Below are positions 20,499-21,012 of a DNA stretch of 21,012 nt, piece after piece. Source of the stretch: RPQK01 sp041946865 (GTDB lineage: Bacteria > Acidobacteriota > UBA6911 > RPQK01); assembly GCA_041946865.1 (NCBI GenBank), contig JBHGBF010000069.1:1-21012 (forward strand). The letters run 5' to 3'. The position numbers and the translations under genes were made by a program. Every line of letters begins with the position of its first letter. Position 1 is the first letter of the stretch. The notes below the pieces were generated by a model. That model was not told the DNA's origin. It did no database searches and saw only the letters and a list, made by a program, of their open reading frames with translations.

Positions 20499-20810
20499 TC
20501 ACTCGGAAGGGGAAGCAGCAGGGCCGGCGCCGGGCTTGGGATTGGGCTCGTTCAGGCGCGCCTCGGCTTCCCTGATCTGAGCGACCAGTCGAGGCAGAGA
20601 GTCCGGTTGCTTCTCGGTCTTCAAACCTTGGCCGGCGAGGGGGAGACGGCGGTGTTTGGAGTGGTCGCCCAGGGAACACCGATAGAAGCGGGTGTTGCAG
20701 TCGCGGCAGCGGTACGGGCGAATACATATGCGCTTCAGGATCTGTCTTTCAACGAAGCCGCGTGATTGAGAACGATGGCCCTCGCCGCCGCAACGCGGGC
20801 ATTTCCTCAT
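20499..20810 (-). CDS. Small zinc-ribbon protein
   Basis: The 103-residue product has an N-terminal zinc ribbon: CPRCGG (C4, C7) and YRCRDCNTRFYRC (C35, C38, plus C45). The tail is basic to Pro/Ala-rich and probably disordered (LNEPNPKPGAGPAASPSE). It is probably cytosolic, since no signal is seen. No specific function can be named. The start is ambiguous between ATGs at 20810 and 20819. A consensus TATAAT lies at 20818-20823 on this strand, so a transcript would begin almost at the ATG at 20810, which is why that start is preferred. Confidence 0.65.
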   Translation of the reverse strand: MRKCPRCGGEGHRSQSRGFVERQILKRICIRPYRCRDCNTRFYRCSLGDHSKHRRLPLAGQGLKTEKQPDSLPRLVAQIREAEARLNEPNPKPGAGPAASPSE

Positions 20811-20817
20811 ACCTGCC

Positions 20818-20823
20818 ATTATA
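20818..20823 (-). promoter_or_regulatory. -10 box TATAAT for the zinc-ribbon gene
   Basis: This is a perfect TATAAT read on the minus strand, seven bases before the preferred ATG. No good -35 is seen at 16-18 bp. If used, the mRNA would be leaderless or nearly so. Confidence 0.4.
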
Positions 20824-20981
20824 GTGGCGCCCAGAGAAAACTGCACGTGATAAGAACGCCTGATCTCCGCCAGGAACGGGTTCTTCCGAGCTTTCTTCGG
20901 GGGCGTTTCAGCGTATTATCACAGTTGTGCAATATTCGGAGTTTCTTGCCGGTTTTGTAACCCCTCAGTTTTCGGTTCGGG

Positions 20982-21008
20982 GGTCCGTAGGATCTGGTCC
21001 GTAGGATC
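20982..21008 (+). repeat. 13-bp tandem repeat at the right edge
   Basis: GGTCCGTAGGATC occurs twice, at 20982-20994 and 20996-21008, with one base between (14-bp period). The run reaches the window edge and may continue. No gene is seen between the zinc-ribbon start and this repeat. A second TATTAT-like box at about 20918 could be a promoter of a rightward gene beyond the window. Confidence 0.7.
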
Positions 21009-21012
21009 GGCA

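Noticed and set aside
20847..21012. tRNA-Sec gene near selB
   Set aside because: No cloverleaf with a UCA anticodon and long variable arm could be found in this or other intergenic stretches.

Overview
The window reads as a chromosomal stretch of a GC-rich, Gram-negative bacterium. The evidence is an outer-membrane-type beta-barrel protein, a lipobox lipoprotein, a periplasmic-type lytic transglycosylase, DsbD and TatA. Housekeeping genes lie densely packed and often overlap by 1-4 bp. The gene mix (PyrR with a PyrK-dependent dihydroorotate dehydrogenase, SelB, many short palindromic repeats) would suit Acidobacteriota or a neighbouring phylum. That is an inference from overall character, because no rRNA or other phylogenetic marker is present.

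Layout: 1-670 has no confident gene and ends in a palindromic repeat cluster. 671-1264 (-) is a beta-barrel protein, divergent from coaD (1342, +). coaD is followed on the same strand by an M23 peptidase, a diacylglycerol-kinase-like lipid kinase and a membrane-anchored lytic transglycosylase, a cell-envelope group. 4770-10872 is a pyrimidine biosynthesis locus split into two divergent operons. Leftward it holds pyrK-pyrD-pyrF and an unknown secreted protein; rightward it holds pyrR-pyrB-pyrC. carAB and pyrE are not in the window. dsbD follows, then a short convergent/divergent set (ftsB-like, cutA, a SUMF1-domain lipoprotein, a crotonase-fold protein). tatA sits alone between two repeat clusters. 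After it come a leftward PD-(D/E)XK-like protein of unknown family, rightward selB with an overlapping secreted HELTH metalloprotease, and a leftward small zinc-ribbon protein.

The most unusual content is a family of short repeats built from the 7-mer ATCCGCG (or its complement CGCGGAT) recurring every 10-11 bp, about one DNA helical turn. It occurs in three clusters: 479-666, 15471-15552 and 15820-15970. Two clusters invert about a centre, and one of these contains a 60-bp palindrome with no loop and one mismatched pair. The repeats bracket tatA, supply the last codons of the neighbouring nuclease-like gene, and are accompanied by a 26-bp border sequence also found, without the array, upstream of selB. 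A different palindromic element appears to have inserted in frame inside pyrF.

Several proteins depart from their families at key residues. The crotonase lacks both catalytic glutamates, the SUMF1-domain protein lacks the cysteine pair of sulfatase-activating enzymes, and the M23 peptidase has HxD where HxH is usual. No complete new defence or mobile system is visible.
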